A stretch of 64,000 nt of DNA from Nocardia vulneris (GCF_001613425.1 NZ_BDCI01000053.1:1-64000); one strand, 5' to 3'. Positions 16,627-24,751 are shown, counted from the first letter of the stretch. Notes: a model not told the origin generated them from the sequence alone. Numbers and translations: made by a program.

Positions 16627-17028
16627 TCAGTACGACTGCAACTCGATCAAGGTGCCCTCCGGATCACGCACGTGCGCGGTGCGCAGGTTCGGCCCCCAGT
16701 GCGGCCGCTCGGTGACCCCGGTGACGACCGTCGCCCCGTGCCGGACGCACAGGTCGAATCCCGCGGCCACCTCGGGGACGCGGCACACGAACATGACCGT
16801 GTCCTGCGCCGGCTGGACGGGTCGCGCGGCGGTCCCCGCGACCTCGGCCATCGCCGCGCGGTCGAACAGCACCAGCACACCTTGACCGTGCACGTCCCAG
16901 TTGGCGTAGGGACCCGCCGCGGTGCCCTTGATCAGCTCGGCGCCGAGCAGTTCGGGCAGCACGGCGGAATAGAAGTCGAAACATTCCGCGAAGCGGCCGA
17001 CCAGCAGCCTCGGATGCAGCGCGTCCAC
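16627..17028 (-). CDS. VOC (glyoxalase-fold) protein, 133 aa
   Basis: A single-domain vicinal-oxygen-chelate protein. It has two beta-alpha-beta-beta-beta units, beginning HPRLLVGRFAECFDFYSAVL and ending AHVRDPEGTLIELQSY with the typical terminal Glu. It may be a lyase, a resistance protein that binds a compound, or a small oxygenase. The GTG at 17028 follows AAGGAG. It diverges from a MarR gene with a 56-bp gap holding a perfect inverted repeat, so it is probably repressed by that regulator. Confidence 0.85.
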   Translation of the reverse strand: MDALHPRLLVGRFAECFDFYSAVLPELLGAELIKGTAAGPYANWDVHGQGVLVLFDRAAMAEVAGTAARPVQPAQDTVMFVCRVPEVAAGFDLCVRHGATVVTGVTERPHWGPNLRTAHVRDPEGTLIELQSY

Positions 17029-17040
17029 GACGGTCTCCTT

Positions 17041-17077
17041 TTGTAGGTGCGAGCCTATTATTGGTGTGCACCTACAA
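17041..17077. promoter_or_regulatory. MarR-type operator between divergent genes
   Basis: TTGTAGGTGC (17041-17050) is repeated in perfect inversion as GCACCTACAA (17068-17077) with a 17-bp spacer. It lies between the divergent VOC and MarR genes, 8 bp before the MarR ATG. This is the expected position for an autorepressing operator. Confidence 0.65.
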
Positions 17078-17084
17078 TAGATCG

Positions 17085-17531
17085 ATGGACACCGGACGCG
17101 CAGTGCCGCCCAGCCTGCTCGAGCTCGACATCTATCTGCTGTCGCGAGTCGGCAAGACCGCCCGTGGCCGATTCGCCGACCGGCTGGCCGAACGCGGACT
17201 TCGCCTGTGGCACATGGCGATCCTGGCCGCGCTCGCCGATTTCGGCCCGCACGCGCAACGCGATCTGGCCGAGCGGCTGGCGATCCATCCGAGCGATATC
17301 GCGAAGATCGTCGACGAACTCGCGGCCGCGGGTCATGTCGAACGCACCCGCGACGACAGCGATCGGCGCCGGGTGACCGTCCACATCACCCGCACGGGCC
17401 GGGCCGCCCGCACCGCGCTGACCAAGCAAGCCACCGCCGTAGGTGACGACCTGCTGACACCGCTCGCCCCTCGGGAACGCGCCCAACTGACCACGCTGCT
17501 CCGCAAAGTCTTCGACCACACCCAGGTCTGA
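17085..17531 (+). CDS. MarR-family transcriptional regulator
   Basis: A 148-residue winged-helix regulator. After the dimer helix come HMAILAALADFGPHAQRDLAERL, the recognition helix HPSDIAKIVDELAAAGHVERT and the wing DDSDRRRVTVHITRTGR, a classic MarR signature. MarR proteins usually repress a neighbouring gene until they bind a phenolic or other small ligand. The ATG at 17085 lies only 7 bp from the inverted-repeat operator, supporting autoregulation. The divergent VOC gene is the likely target. Confidence 0.92.
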   Translation: MDTGRAVPPSLLELDIYLLSRVGKTARGRFADRLAERGLRLWHMAILAALADFGPHAQRDLAERLAIHPSDIAKIVDELAAAGHVERTRDDSDRRRVTVHITRTGRAARTALTKQATAVGDDLLTPLAPRERAQLTTLLRKVFDHTQV

Positions 17532-17545
17532 TCCAGCGGGCAAGA

Positions 17546-17575
17546 GCGCGGCCGCCGCGGCAGTGCCGGCCGCGC
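17546..17575. terminator. hairpin between convergent regulators
   Basis: A perfect 9-bp GC stem (GCGCGGCCG / CGGCCGCGC) with a 12-nt loop lies 14 bp after the MarR stop, between it and the facing TetR gene. It may be a bidirectional terminator. The lack of a T tract leaves this uncertain. Confidence 0.5.
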
Positions 17576-17629
17576 CGCAGCCGAGCCCGAAGAGGCCGAG
17601 TAACCCCCGCAGCGGTGCGCGAACGCGGT

Positions 17630-18193
17630 TCAGGACAGCGGCAGCGACTGTTCGATCAGCAGGCGCGCGGCGCGATCCGTACGCTCGCTGTCGCCGGTGA
17701 CGAGGCGGTCTTGCAGAATGCCGCGCAGCCCCGAAACAAGCAGCGTGGCAACCAATTCCGGTTCTTCGACGGTCCCGAGACCGCGCAGCCCGCCGGCCAG
17801 GGCGGCGACGAAGGTCGCGATCGCCGCGTTCGCGTACTCCGCATAGGGACTCGCGGCCGCACAGGCCGCGCCGAGCACCTGCAACATCACCCGGACACTG
17901 ATCCGCCCGTCCCCCGCGGCGTTCGCCTGCCAGAAATCCCAGAGCCGGGCGCGGAGCGCGGCCGTGTCGGCCGCCTCGGCGAACAGCGCGACGAGGTCGG
18001 GCCGCTGCGTCGCCAAGGCCTGCACCAGCAGCTCTTCCTTGGTGGCGAAGTAGTAGATCAGCATCCGCGAGCTGGTGCCGAGTTCAGCGGCGAGCGGCCG
18101 CAGGGACAGGTCGACGAGACCGTGATCGGCGATGTAGCGCACCACGGCGGCGAGCAGTTCGGCGCGTTTGACGTGATCCAGGGGCCGGGCCAT
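17630..18193 (-). CDS. TetR-family transcriptional regulator (187 aa)
   Basis: The N-terminal helix-turn-helix is visible (LLAAVVRYIADHGLVDLSLRPLAAELG then SSRMLIYYFATKEELLVQAL). The rest is the helical ligand domain. The ATG at 18193 is preferred; an in-frame ATG at 18226 would add MNTCSNRYSQP but lies inside the operator region. It diverges from a ketoacyl-ACP synthase gene. Two similar inverted-repeat boxes lie between, so it probably represses that gene and itself. Ligand unknown, possibly an acyl-CoA or a lipid-pathway inhibitor. Confidence 0.9.
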   Translation of the reverse strand: MARPLDHVKRAELLAAVVRYIADHGLVDLSLRPLAAELGTSSRMLIYYFATKEELLVQALATQRPDLVALFAEAADTAALRARLWDFWQANAAGDGRISVRVMLQVLGAACAAASPYAEYANAAIATFVAALAGGLRGLGTVEEPELVATLLVSGLRGILQDRLVTGDSERTDRAARLLIEQSLPLS

Positions 18194-18200
18194 GGGTTGA

Positions 18201-18254
18201 CTGTAGCGATTGCTACAGGTATTCATGACATCGTGACTGTAACGATCGCTTCAG
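18201..18254. promoter_or_regulatory. pair of TetR boxes, 36 bp apart
   Basis: Box 1 is CTGTAGC-GATT-GCTACAG (18201-18218), a perfect 7-bp inverted repeat. Box 2 is CTGTAAC-GATC-GCTTCAG (18237-18254), the same layout with two changed positions. The centres are 36 bp apart. Box 2 overlaps the GTG start of the ketoacyl synthase, which suggests a leaderless transcript and direct blocking by the TetR protein. Confidence 0.6.
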
Positions 18255-19477
18255 AAACTCGGGACTCCGTCGTCGTTACCGGCTATGCGGCCACCACCTC
18301 GCTGGCCGGGGACATGGACACGACCTGGTCCGAGTTACTGCTCGGGCACAGCGGGATCGGCGAGCTGACCGACGATTTCGTGCGCGACTACGACCTGCCG
18401 GTGCGCATCGGCGGCAAGTTGACGACGCCGCCCGGGGCTCACCTGACCAGGGTCGAACAGCGGCGACTGTCCTACGTCGAGCAGCTGGCCCTGGTGCTGG
18501 GCCGTGAAGTGTGGCGCAGCGCGGGCGCGCCCGAGGTGGACGGCGAGCGGCTGGCCGTCGCGATCGGCACCGGGCTCGGCGGTGCGGATGCGCTCATCGG
18601 CGCGGTCGACGCGATGCGCGGCGGCGGCTACCGGAAGGTGCCGCCGCTGTCGGTGCCGATGGTGATGCCGAACGGCCCGGCCGCCACGGTCGGCCTCGAA
18701 ATCGGCGCCAAGGCAGGTGTTTTCGCGCCCGTTTCGGCCTGCTCGTCCGGCTCGGAGGCGATCGCGAACGCGTGGCGGCTGATCCGGACCGGCGAGGCCG
18801 ACGTGGTGGTGGCGGGCGGGGTGGAGGGGCATATCCACGAGGTGCCGATCGCCAGCTTCGCCATCATGCGCGCGATGAGCACCCGCAACGACGAACCGCA
18901 ACGGGCGTCCAGGCCGTTCGACCGGGACCGGGACGGGTTCGTCTTCGGCGAGGCGGGCGCGCTACTGGTGCTCGAATCGGAGCGGCACGCGCGGGCGCGC
19001 GGCGCCGAGATCCACGGGCGCGTGCTCGGTGCGGGCATCACCTCCGACTCTTTCCACATCGTCGCTTCCGAACCCGAGGGAGTCGGCGCGGCCCGCGCGA
19101 TGCGCAAGGCGATCCAGACGGCTGGCCTGCAGGCTTCGGATATCCAGCACATCAACGCCCACGCGACCTCGACCTCGATCGGCGACGCCTCCGAGGCCAA
19201 CGCGATCGCCGCGGTCGCCCCCGAGGCCTCGGTCTACGCGCCCAAATCCGCGCTCGGCCACTCGATCGGCGCGGTCGGCGCGCTGGAATCGCTGGTCACC
19301 ATGTTGACGCTGCGGGATCAGATCGTCCCGCCCACCTTGAATCTCGACCACCAGGACCCGGCGATCGAGCTGGATATCGTGGCGGGCGCGCCGCGCGCCC
19401 AGCGGATCGATTACGCGCTGAACAATTCGTTCGGGTTCGGCGGGCACAACGTCGCGCTGGCTTTCGGCCGGGTCTAG
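18233..19477 (+). CDS. beta-ketoacyl-ACP synthase, KasA/KasB type
   Basis: A 414-residue condensing enzyme of the KAS II/FabF class. The catalytic triad is complete: C170 in VSACSSGSEA, H310 in NAHATSTS and H343 in KSALGHSIG, with K338 beside it. Numbering is almost identical to mycobacterial KasA (C171/H311/H345). It would extend acyl-ACP with malonyl-ACP in FAS-II/mycolate synthesis. It stands alone here rather than beside acpM, fabD or accD6, and its own TetR gene diverges from it. It is therefore probably an extra, separately regulated copy. The GTG at 18233 is the only suitable start and is embedded in the second TetR box. Confidence 0.88.
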   Translation: MTVTIASETRDSVVVTGYAATTSLAGDMDTTWSELLLGHSGIGELTDDFVRDYDLPVRIGGKLTTPPGAHLTRVEQRRLSYVEQLALVLGREVWRSAGAPEVDGERLAVAIGTGLGGADALIGAVDAMRGGGYRKVPPLSVPMVMPNGPAATVGLEIGAKAGVFAPVSACSSGSEAIANAWRLIRTGEADVVVAGGVEGHIHEVPIASFAIMRAMSTRNDEPQRASRPFDRDRDGFVFGEAGALLVLESERHARARGAEIHGRVLGAGITSDSFHIVASEPEGVGAARAMRKAIQTAGLQASDIQHINAHATSTSIGDASEANAIAAVAPEASVYAPKSALGHSIGAVGALESLVTMLTLRDQIVPPTLNLDHQDPAIELDIVAGAPRAQRIDYALNNSFGFGGHNVALAFGRV

Positions 19478-19582
19478 CCGGCCGCGCGGCGGAGCCCGGA
19501 ATCCCGGGCGCGCAGCGGCCGTTGTACAACGGTTGACGACGCACCACCAGCAATGCCGCCGAACCGAAGGACGGACAACGAC

Positions 19583-20377
19583 GTGAGCGACGCCTTCTAC
19601 GTGCCCGATCCGGCTGATCCGCAGCGGTTCGTCTCGACCGAACTGACCCGCGGCCCCTGGTCACCGGACGCGCAGCACGCCGGCCCGCCGTCCGCCCTGC
19701 TCGGCCACGCGATCGAACGGTGCGAGCCGCGCGAAGGCTTCCAGGTCGGCCGGGTCTCGGTGGAGATTCTCGGCCCGGTACCGCTCGCACCGCTGACCGT
19801 CCGGACCCGCGTCGCGCGACCGGGCCGCAGCGTCGAGTTGATCGAAGCGACGCTGTCGACCGACCGCGGCCCGGTAATGCAGGCCAACGCCTGGCGATTC
19901 AAACGCGCCGACCCGGAACTCGAACTGCCCGAACGGATCCTGCCGCAAGGCCTGCGCCCCGGTCCGGCGCACGCCACACCGGAGCCCTTCCCCTCCGATC
20001 AGCCGGTCGGGTTCCACACCGGTATCGAATACCGTTTCATCACAGGATCTTTCGTCGACCCCGGCCCGGCGATCTGCTGGATCCGGCTGAAGTACCCGAT
20101 CGTCGCGGGCACCGACCCGAGCCCGTTGGAACGCGCGCTGGCCGCCGCCGATTCGGGCAACGGCGTCAGCTCCGTACTGGACTGGTCGGCGTATCTGTTC
20201 ATCAACACCGACCTGACCGTCACGCTGCATCGCCAGCCCGCGGGGGAATGGGTGTGCCTCGACGCGGCCACCTACCCGCAGCCGCACGGCATCGGCCTCG
20301 CCGAATCCGCGCTGTACGACGAGAAAGGCCCGCTCGGACGCAGCACCCAGACGCTGTTGCTGGCCCCGCGAGGCTAG
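19583..20377 (+). CDS. acyl-CoA thioesterase (double hotdog, TesB-like)
   Basis: A 264-residue protein with two hotdog repeats, of the thioesterase-like superfamily. The first repeat includes GPWSPDAQHAGPPSALLGHAIE, with the family's central helix, and PVPLAPLTVRTRVARPGRSVEL. The second contains the DWSAYLFINTDLTVTLHR strand. Relatives hydrolyse acyl-CoAs. The GTG at 19583, after GAAGGA, is preferred to an ATG at 19553 that lacks a ribosome site. It lies 105 bp after the ketoacyl synthase and could be co-regulated with it, which would fit a lipid role. Confidence 0.82.
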   Translation: MSDAFYVPDPADPQRFVSTELTRGPWSPDAQHAGPPSALLGHAIERCEPREGFQVGRVSVEILGPVPLAPLTVRTRVARPGRSVELIEATLSTDRGPVMQANAWRFKRADPELELPERILPQGLRPGPAHATPEPFPSDQPVGFHTGIEYRFITGSFVDPGPAICWIRLKYPIVAGTDPSPLERALAAADSGNGVSSVLDWSAYLFINTDLTVTLHRQPAGEWVCLDAATYPQPHGIGLAESALYDEKGPLGRSTQTLLLAPRG

Positions 20378-20421
20378 GTTCAGGCGAGGCTAGGGTTCAG
20401 GCGCGGCCAGGGTTCACGCGC
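20372..20421. repeat. three-copy 16-17 bp tandem repeat across a convergent gene junction
   Basis: Units GGCTAGGTTCAGGCGA, GGCTAGGGTTCAGGCGC and GGCCAGGGTTCACGCGC follow one another. The first contains the thioesterase stop codon and the third contains the VOC stop codon on the other strand. It looks like local slippage duplication at the tail-to-tail junction. Confidence 0.6.
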
Positions 20422-20821
20422 GGCTGGAGATCTGCTGCACGGCCCAGCCGTTGCCGTCGGGGTCGGTGAAGAACACGAAACCGACATTGTCGAGCGGGTC
20501 GGGCATCGGCCGCGGGTTCTCGCCGAGCACCTGGACCTCGCCGACCGCCACGCCGCGAGCGGTCAACTCGGCGTGGGCTTTCCGGATATCGGGGACCACC
20601 AGCTGCAAGCCCTGTAGCGAGCCGGGCGTCATCGTCGTGAAGGAGCCCGAGCCGATCACGATGGAGCAGCCCGAGCCCGGCGGCGTGAGCTGCACCATGC
20701 GCATCTCGTCGCCGAACACCGTGTCGTGGTCCACGACGAAGCCGAGTTTCTGCTCGTAGAATTCCTTGGCCCGGTCGACGTCCGAAACGGGGACGATCAC
20801 GACCTCGAGCGTCCAGTTCAT
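20414..20821 (-). CDS. VOC (glyoxalase-fold) protein, 135 aa
   Basis: A single-domain VOC protein beginning VVIVPVSDVDRAKEFYEQKLGF, the standard first repeat, and ending FVFFTDPDGNGWAVQQIS. The second-repeat metal position near the end is Gln rather than Glu, so a binding or resistance role is as likely as catalysis. The ATG at 20821 is preceded by GAAAGGA. It reads toward the thioesterase gene. It shares the direction of the TetR gene upstream but is separated from it by 85 bp. Confidence 0.85.
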   Translation of the reverse strand: MNWTLEVVIVPVSDVDRAKEFYEQKLGFVVDHDTVFGDEMRMVQLTPPGSGCSIVIGSGSFTTMTPGSLQGLQLVVPDIRKAHAELTARGVAVGEVQVLGENPRPMPDPLDNVGFVFFTDPDGNGWAVQQISSRA

Positions 20822-20906
20822 GGCGGGTCCTTTCGCAGCCTGGTGCGGTATTCCTACCAGTGCAGACCGGGCCGGGCGGCGGAACTCACCGGTCTCGTGC
20901 GGCGGT

Positions 20907-21551
20907 TCACCGCCGTTCCCAGCGCCAGGCGAATTCGCCAGGCGCCGGTGGCGGGCCCGGCAGGTCGCCCTCGACAGTCAGACCCGCGATCAGCATGGCG
21001 AGCACCCGGCGGCGCAACTGCGCGGTACGGGCCGGATCGGGCATCGCGATGGCAGCGCACGATTCGAGGACCAGACCCAGATCCTCGGCGGTGACGTCGG
21101 GGCGCAGCTTGCCGGTGCCGTGTGCGCGGCGCACGAGCTCGGTGTTCACCTCACCCGCGTGCACCACGTCGGGCAGCATCGATTCGTCCGGGGTGAAGGT
21201 GCCCGCGAGATGCACGGTCAGCGAATGCACGTCGGCGTCGACGACCCGCTCCAGGAAGCCGACCAGCGCCCGCCAGCCGTCCGGATCTTCCAGCGCCGCA
21301 TCGGCTTCCACGTTGTACCGGCGCAGGCCCTCGTGGCACAGCGTGCGCAACAGCACCTCCTTGCTCGGATAGCGGCGATACAGCGCGCTGATCCCCACGC
21401 CCGCGCGTTCGGCGACGGCCGCGATCGGGGCGTTGGCATCGGCCAGGAACACCGCCCGCGCGGCCGCCAGGATGATCCCGTCGTTGCGGGCGGCCTGCGC
21501 CTTGCGCCCGGGCAGACCCTTCTGAGCTGGGGCATCTGATGTCTTCGGCAT
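20907..21551 (-). CDS. TetR-family transcriptional regulator (214 aa)
   Basis: The N-terminal HTH reads IILAAARAVFLADANAPIAAVAERAGVGISALYRRYPSKEVLL in segments typical of TetR proteins (about residues 25-70). The C-terminal domain resembles the SbtR/TetR_C group. A short polar tail with APAQKGLPGRK precedes the HTH. It diverges from an epoxide hydrolase. A nested 54-bp inverted-repeat region lies between the two starts, 18 bp from this ATG, so autoregulation and repression of the hydrolase are likely. Confidence 0.92.
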   Translation of the reverse strand: MPKTSDAPAQKGLPGRKAQAARNDGIILAAARAVFLADANAPIAAVAERAGVGISALYRRYPSKEVLLRTLCHEGLRRYNVEADAALEDPDGWRALVGFLERVVDADVHSLTVHLAGTFTPDESMLPDVVHAGEVNTELVRRAHGTGKLRPDVTAEDLGLVLESCAAIAMPDPARTAQLRRRVLAMLIAGLTVEGDLPGPPPAPGEFAWRWERR

Positions 21552-21569
21552 GATTTCAGGATAACACTT

Positions 21570-21623
21570 GAAACGGAATGATCCGTTCTGTTACGATTCA
21601 AACAGAACAGAGCATTCCGTTTC
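21570..21623. promoter_or_regulatory. nested symmetric operator between TetR and epoxide hydrolase
   Basis: Outer arms GAAACGGAATG (21570-21580) and CATTCCGTTTC (21613-21623) match perfectly over 11 bp. Inner arms GTTCTGTT (21585-21592) and AACAGAAC (21601-21608) match over 8 bp. All share one centre at 21596/21597. A local palindrome AACGGA-4-TCCGTT lies at 21572-21587. The symmetry suggests two TetR dimers controlling both divergent promoters. Confidence 0.7.
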
Positions 21624-21636
21624 ACTAGGAGATCAG

Positions 21637-22722
21637 ATGACCGCCATCACCCCCTTCCGCATCAATATCGACCAGGCCGAGCTGGACGACCTGCAGGCTC
21701 GGCTGACGCGCACCCGGTGGGCCGACCAGATCCCCGGCTCGGGCGATACCTACGGCGTGAGCGTCGAGCGGGTCCGCCACCTGGTGAACTACTGGCGCGA
21801 CGGGTTCGACTGGCGCGCGGTGGAGGCGAAGCTGAACGCCTACCCGCAGTTCACCACGGAGATCGACGGGCAGAACATCCACTTCCTGCACGTGAAGTCG
21901 CCGCGGGACAACGCTTTTCCGCTGATCCTCAGCCATGGCTGGCCGGGCACGTTCGTCGAATTCCTCGGCGTCATCGAGCCGCTCGCCGCCGCGGGCTTCG
22001 ATCTGGTGATCCCCTCGGTGCCGGGCTACGGGTTCTCCGGACCGACCACCGACGCCGGCTGGCACGACACCAGGATCGCCAAGGCGTGGGCCGAGCTGAT
22101 GCGGCGCCTCGGATACGACAAGTACGGCGCGGTCGGCAACGACGGCGGCGCCCAGATCTCCCCCGAACTCGCCCGCGTCGACCCGGAACATGTTGTCGCC
22201 GTGCAGGTTTCCCAGGTCTACTCGTTCCCGTCCGGCGACCCGGCGGAGTTGGCCGACCTCACCGAGGACGAGGCGCAGTCGCTGGCCACGCTGGACTGGT
22301 TCGCCAAGAACAAGATGGGGTTCAACATCCTGCAGTCCCAGCAGCCGCAGACGCTGGCGCACGCGCTGATGGATTCGCCGACCGGGCTGGTCGGCTGGAA
22401 CAGCCAGCTGCTCGGCCCGGATCTGGACGACGAGTTCGTGCTCACCAATATCGCGATCCATTGGCTCACCGGCACAGCGGGTTCCGCGATCCGGCACTAC
22501 TTCGAGAAGGCGCAGGCCGAGCACGCCACCGAGCCGATCACGGTGCCGCTGTCGCTGTCCGGTTCGAAGGGCGATTTCCACGGCATCCGGCGCTTCGCCG
22601 AGCGTGATCACAGCAATATCGTGTCCTGGAAGACCCACGATGTGTACACGCACTACCTGCACCACGTCGCCCCCGAGCTGATGTCGAGCGAGATCGCCGA
22701 GTTCTTCGCGCAGTATCGCTGA
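21637..22722 (+). CDS. epoxide hydrolase (EHN-type alpha/beta hydrolase)
   Basis: A 361-residue epoxide hydrolase. The N-terminal about 105 residues are the EHN domain (FRINIDQAELDDLQARL, RTRWADQIPG). The oxyanion motif is SHGWPGTFVEF (99-109), the cap region starts at PSVPGYGFSGP, and the nucleophile Asp is D169 in GNDGGAQ. Most homologues have GDWG here. A C-terminal His in DHSNIVSW or HDVYTH would complete the triad. It converts epoxides to diols for detoxification or catabolism. AGGAG precedes the ATG. The gene is under the divergent TetR operator. Confidence 0.9.
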   Translation: MTAITPFRINIDQAELDDLQARLTRTRWADQIPGSGDTYGVSVERVRHLVNYWRDGFDWRAVEAKLNAYPQFTTEIDGQNIHFLHVKSPRDNAFPLILSHGWPGTFVEFLGVIEPLAAAGFDLVIPSVPGYGFSGPTTDAGWHDTRIAKAWAELMRRLGYDKYGAVGNDGGAQISPELARVDPEHVVAVQVSQVYSFPSGDPAELADLTEDEAQSLATLDWFAKNKMGFNILQSQQPQTLAHALMDSPTGLVGWNSQLLGPDLDDEFVLTNIAIHWLTGTAGSAIRHYFEKAQAEHATEPITVPLSLSGSKGDFHGIRRFAERDHSNIVSWKTHDVYTHYLHHVAPELMSSEIAEFFAQYR

Positions 22723-22846
22723 GCGCATCGGTGCCGCTGAGACTGTCTCTTATGTCATCGAGATTCCCAGCCATGGTTCGTCTCGCTGCGCGCTGTTGTA
22801 CTTGATCCAGCAACAGCACAACAGCTTTCGACAGGAAGAGAAAACC

Positions 22847-23470
22847 ATGAAAATCGCAGTCTTCGGCGCCACCAGCACCGTCGGTCGGCTGGTCGTCGAG
22901 CAGGCACTCGCCGAGGGACATCAGGTCACCGCGTTCACCCGGAGCGCGGCCGGCCTCCCGCAGCGGCACGAGCGCCTCGATATCGTGGAAGGCGATGTGC
23001 TGGACTCGCATTCGGTGCAGCGCGCGGTGGCCGGCCAGGACGCGGTGCTGGTCTCGCTCGGCGCGGGTCGCAAAGGTGTGATCCGCGCCGAGGGCACCCG
23101 CGCGGTGATCGAGGCGATGAACCGGACCGGGGTGAAGCGGCTGATCGTGCAGACCACGCTCGGTGTCGGCGACAGCAAAGCCAACCTGAACTTCCTCTGG
23201 AAGTACGTCATGTTCGGGTTGCTGCTGCGCCAGGCCTTCGCCGATCACGTGCAGCAGGAGGCCTACGTGCGGGCCAGCGACCTGGACTGGACCATCGTGC
23301 GACCGAGCGCCTTCACCGACGGCCCGCGCACCGGCGGTTTCCGGCGCGGCTTCCCGGCCGGCGAACGCGGTCTCACGTTGAAGATCGCCCGGGCCGATAT
23401 CGCCGCCTTCATGCTCGAGCAGCTCACCGACACCACCTATCTGCGCCAGGCCCCCGGCATCTCCAACTGA
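22847..23470 (+). CDS. NAD(P)-binding SDR-fold protein (NmrA/BVR-B-like)
   Basis: A 207-residue atypical short-chain dehydrogenase. The Rossmann motif GATSTVG (residues 7-13) is followed by TAFTRS and DVLD, and the region after QTTLGVGDS lacks the classic Tyr-x-x-x-Lys pair. Members act as NAD(P)H-dependent reductases or cofactor-sensing regulators. The ATG at 22847 follows ACAGGAAGAG. It is separated from the epoxide hydrolase by 124 bp, so it may be a separate unit. A strong bidirectional hairpin ends it. Confidence 0.85.
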   Translation: MKIAVFGATSTVGRLVVEQALAEGHQVTAFTRSAAGLPQRHERLDIVEGDVLDSHSVQRAVAGQDAVLVSLGAGRKGVIRAEGTRAVIEAMNRTGVKRLIVQTTLGVGDSKANLNFLWKYVMFGLLLRQAFADHVQQEAYVRASDLDWTIVRPSAFTDGPRTGGFRRGFPAGERGLTLKIARADIAAFMLEQLTDTTYLRQAPGISN

Positions 23471-23513
23471 GGCCCGGCCGCCATGCCGCGGCCCCGCTGC
23501 CGCAGCCGGCCCC

Positions 23514-23545
23514 GCGACCCACGCCCCGCACCGGGCGTGGGTCGC
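23514..23545. terminator. strong bidirectional hairpin
   Basis: A perfect 13-bp stem (GCGACCCACGCCC / GGGCGTGGGTCGC) with a 6-nt loop fills the gap between the convergent NAD(P)-binding protein and CobW genes. It ends 6 bp from the CobW stop and is likely used in both directions. Confidence 0.8.
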
Positions 23546-23551
23546 CGTCGT

Positions 23552-24751
23552 TCACAGGTGTTCGTGCACTGCGCCCCAGGCCGGGAACGGATCGGGATAG
23601 CTCACCCAAACCGCCGGTCCCGCAGCGAATTCCGCATCGTCGAGTAAGGCATCGTCCAGTAGCGCACGCACCCGTTCGCGATCCAGGTCGAGGCCGATGA
23701 AGACGATCTCCTGTCCCGCGGGCACTTCCAGCGACGACCACCACGCCGCGGGCTCGAAAACCAGGTTGGGCCCGGCCTGGGACCAGATGGCCGCCAGCGT
23801 CGGGCGACTGGCGATCCAGCAGAAACCCTTGCTGCGCAACAATCCCCGCAGCGCGCCGAGCGCCGCGGAGAGCCGCTGCGGATGAAACGGGCGGTCGGCG
23901 GTATAGGTCAGGCTGCGGATGCCGTACTCCTCGGTCTCGGGTGTGTGCCCGCCCGCGAGTTCCTCCGCCCAGCCGTCGGACTCGGCCGCGACCACCGGGT
24001 TGTAGCGGCCGGTCCCGAGCACCTCGTCCAGCGCGACCACGCCGTTGCGCGTCCGCAGCACGTGCGCGCGCGGATTGAGTTTGCGCACAGTCGCTTCCAC
24101 CCGCCCCACCGTGGCGTCGCCGACCAGGTCGGTCTTGTTCACCAGCAGCACGTCGGCGAATTCCACCTGATCGACCAGCAGGTCGGCGATGGTGCGCGCA
24201 TCGCCCTCGCCCGCTTGCAGATTCCGGTCGGCCAGCGCCTGCCCGCGCGCCACCTCGGGGAGGAAGGTGGACGCGTCGACCACGGTCACCATCGTGTCCA
24301 GCCGCGCGATATCGCCGAGCTTGAAACCGTCCTCGAATTCCCAGTCGAAGGTCGCGGCCACCGGCATCGGCTCGGAGATGCCCGTGGATTCGATGACGAG
24401 CTGATCGAACCGGCCCTCGCGGGCGAGCCGGCCGACCGCCTCGATGAGGTCCTCGCGCAGGGTGCAGCAGATGCACCCGTTGGTCAGCTCGACCAGCTTT
24501 TCCTCGGTGCGGGCCCACCCGTCACCCGACCCCCACCCCTTGTCGAGCGGCTCTGCCGCGCGGCGCATATGCCCCTGCCCGGCGACGAGGGCCGCATCGA
24601 TGTTGACCTCGCTCATGTCGTTGACGATGACCGCCACCCGGCGGCCTTCCCGGTTGGCGAGGATGTGGTTGAGCAGCGTGGTCTTGCCCGCACCGAGAAA
24701 GCCGGACAACACGGTGACGGGAAGCAGGTCGGGCTGCGGTGACGTGGTCAT
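23552..24751 (-). CDS. CobW-family GTP-dependent zinc metallochaperone (YciC/ZigA-like)
   Basis: A 399-residue G3E GTPase. The P-loop GFLGAGKT is at residues 17-24, the metal-binding NGCICC (CxCC, C93-C96) near 92, the Walker B-like ESTGISEP near 120 and NKTDL as the GTP guanine motif. The C-terminal CobW_C domain includes the KGFCWIASRP segment. COG0523 proteins deliver zinc (or cobalt) to client enzymes. The ATG at 24751 sits 7 bp from a good Zur-box match, so the gene is probably induced in zinc shortage. No ribosomal-protein paralogue neighbours it. Confidence 0.88.
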   Translation of the reverse strand: MTTSPQPDLLPVTVLSGFLGAGKTTLLNHILANREGRRVAVIVNDMSEVNIDAALVAGQGHMRRAAEPLDKGWGSGDGWARTEEKLVELTNGCICCTLREDLIEAVGRLAREGRFDQLVIESTGISEPMPVAATFDWEFEDGFKLGDIARLDTMVTVVDASTFLPEVARGQALADRNLQAGEGDARTIADLLVDQVEFADVLLVNKTDLVGDATVGRVEATVRKLNPRAHVLRTRNGVVALDEVLGTGRYNPVVAAESDGWAEELAGGHTPETEEYGIRSLTYTADRPFHPQRLSAALGALRGLLRSKGFCWIASRPTLAAIWSQAGPNLVFEPAAWWSSLEVPAGQEIVFIGLDLDRERVRALLDDALLDDAEFAAGPAVWVSYPDPFPAWGAVHEHL

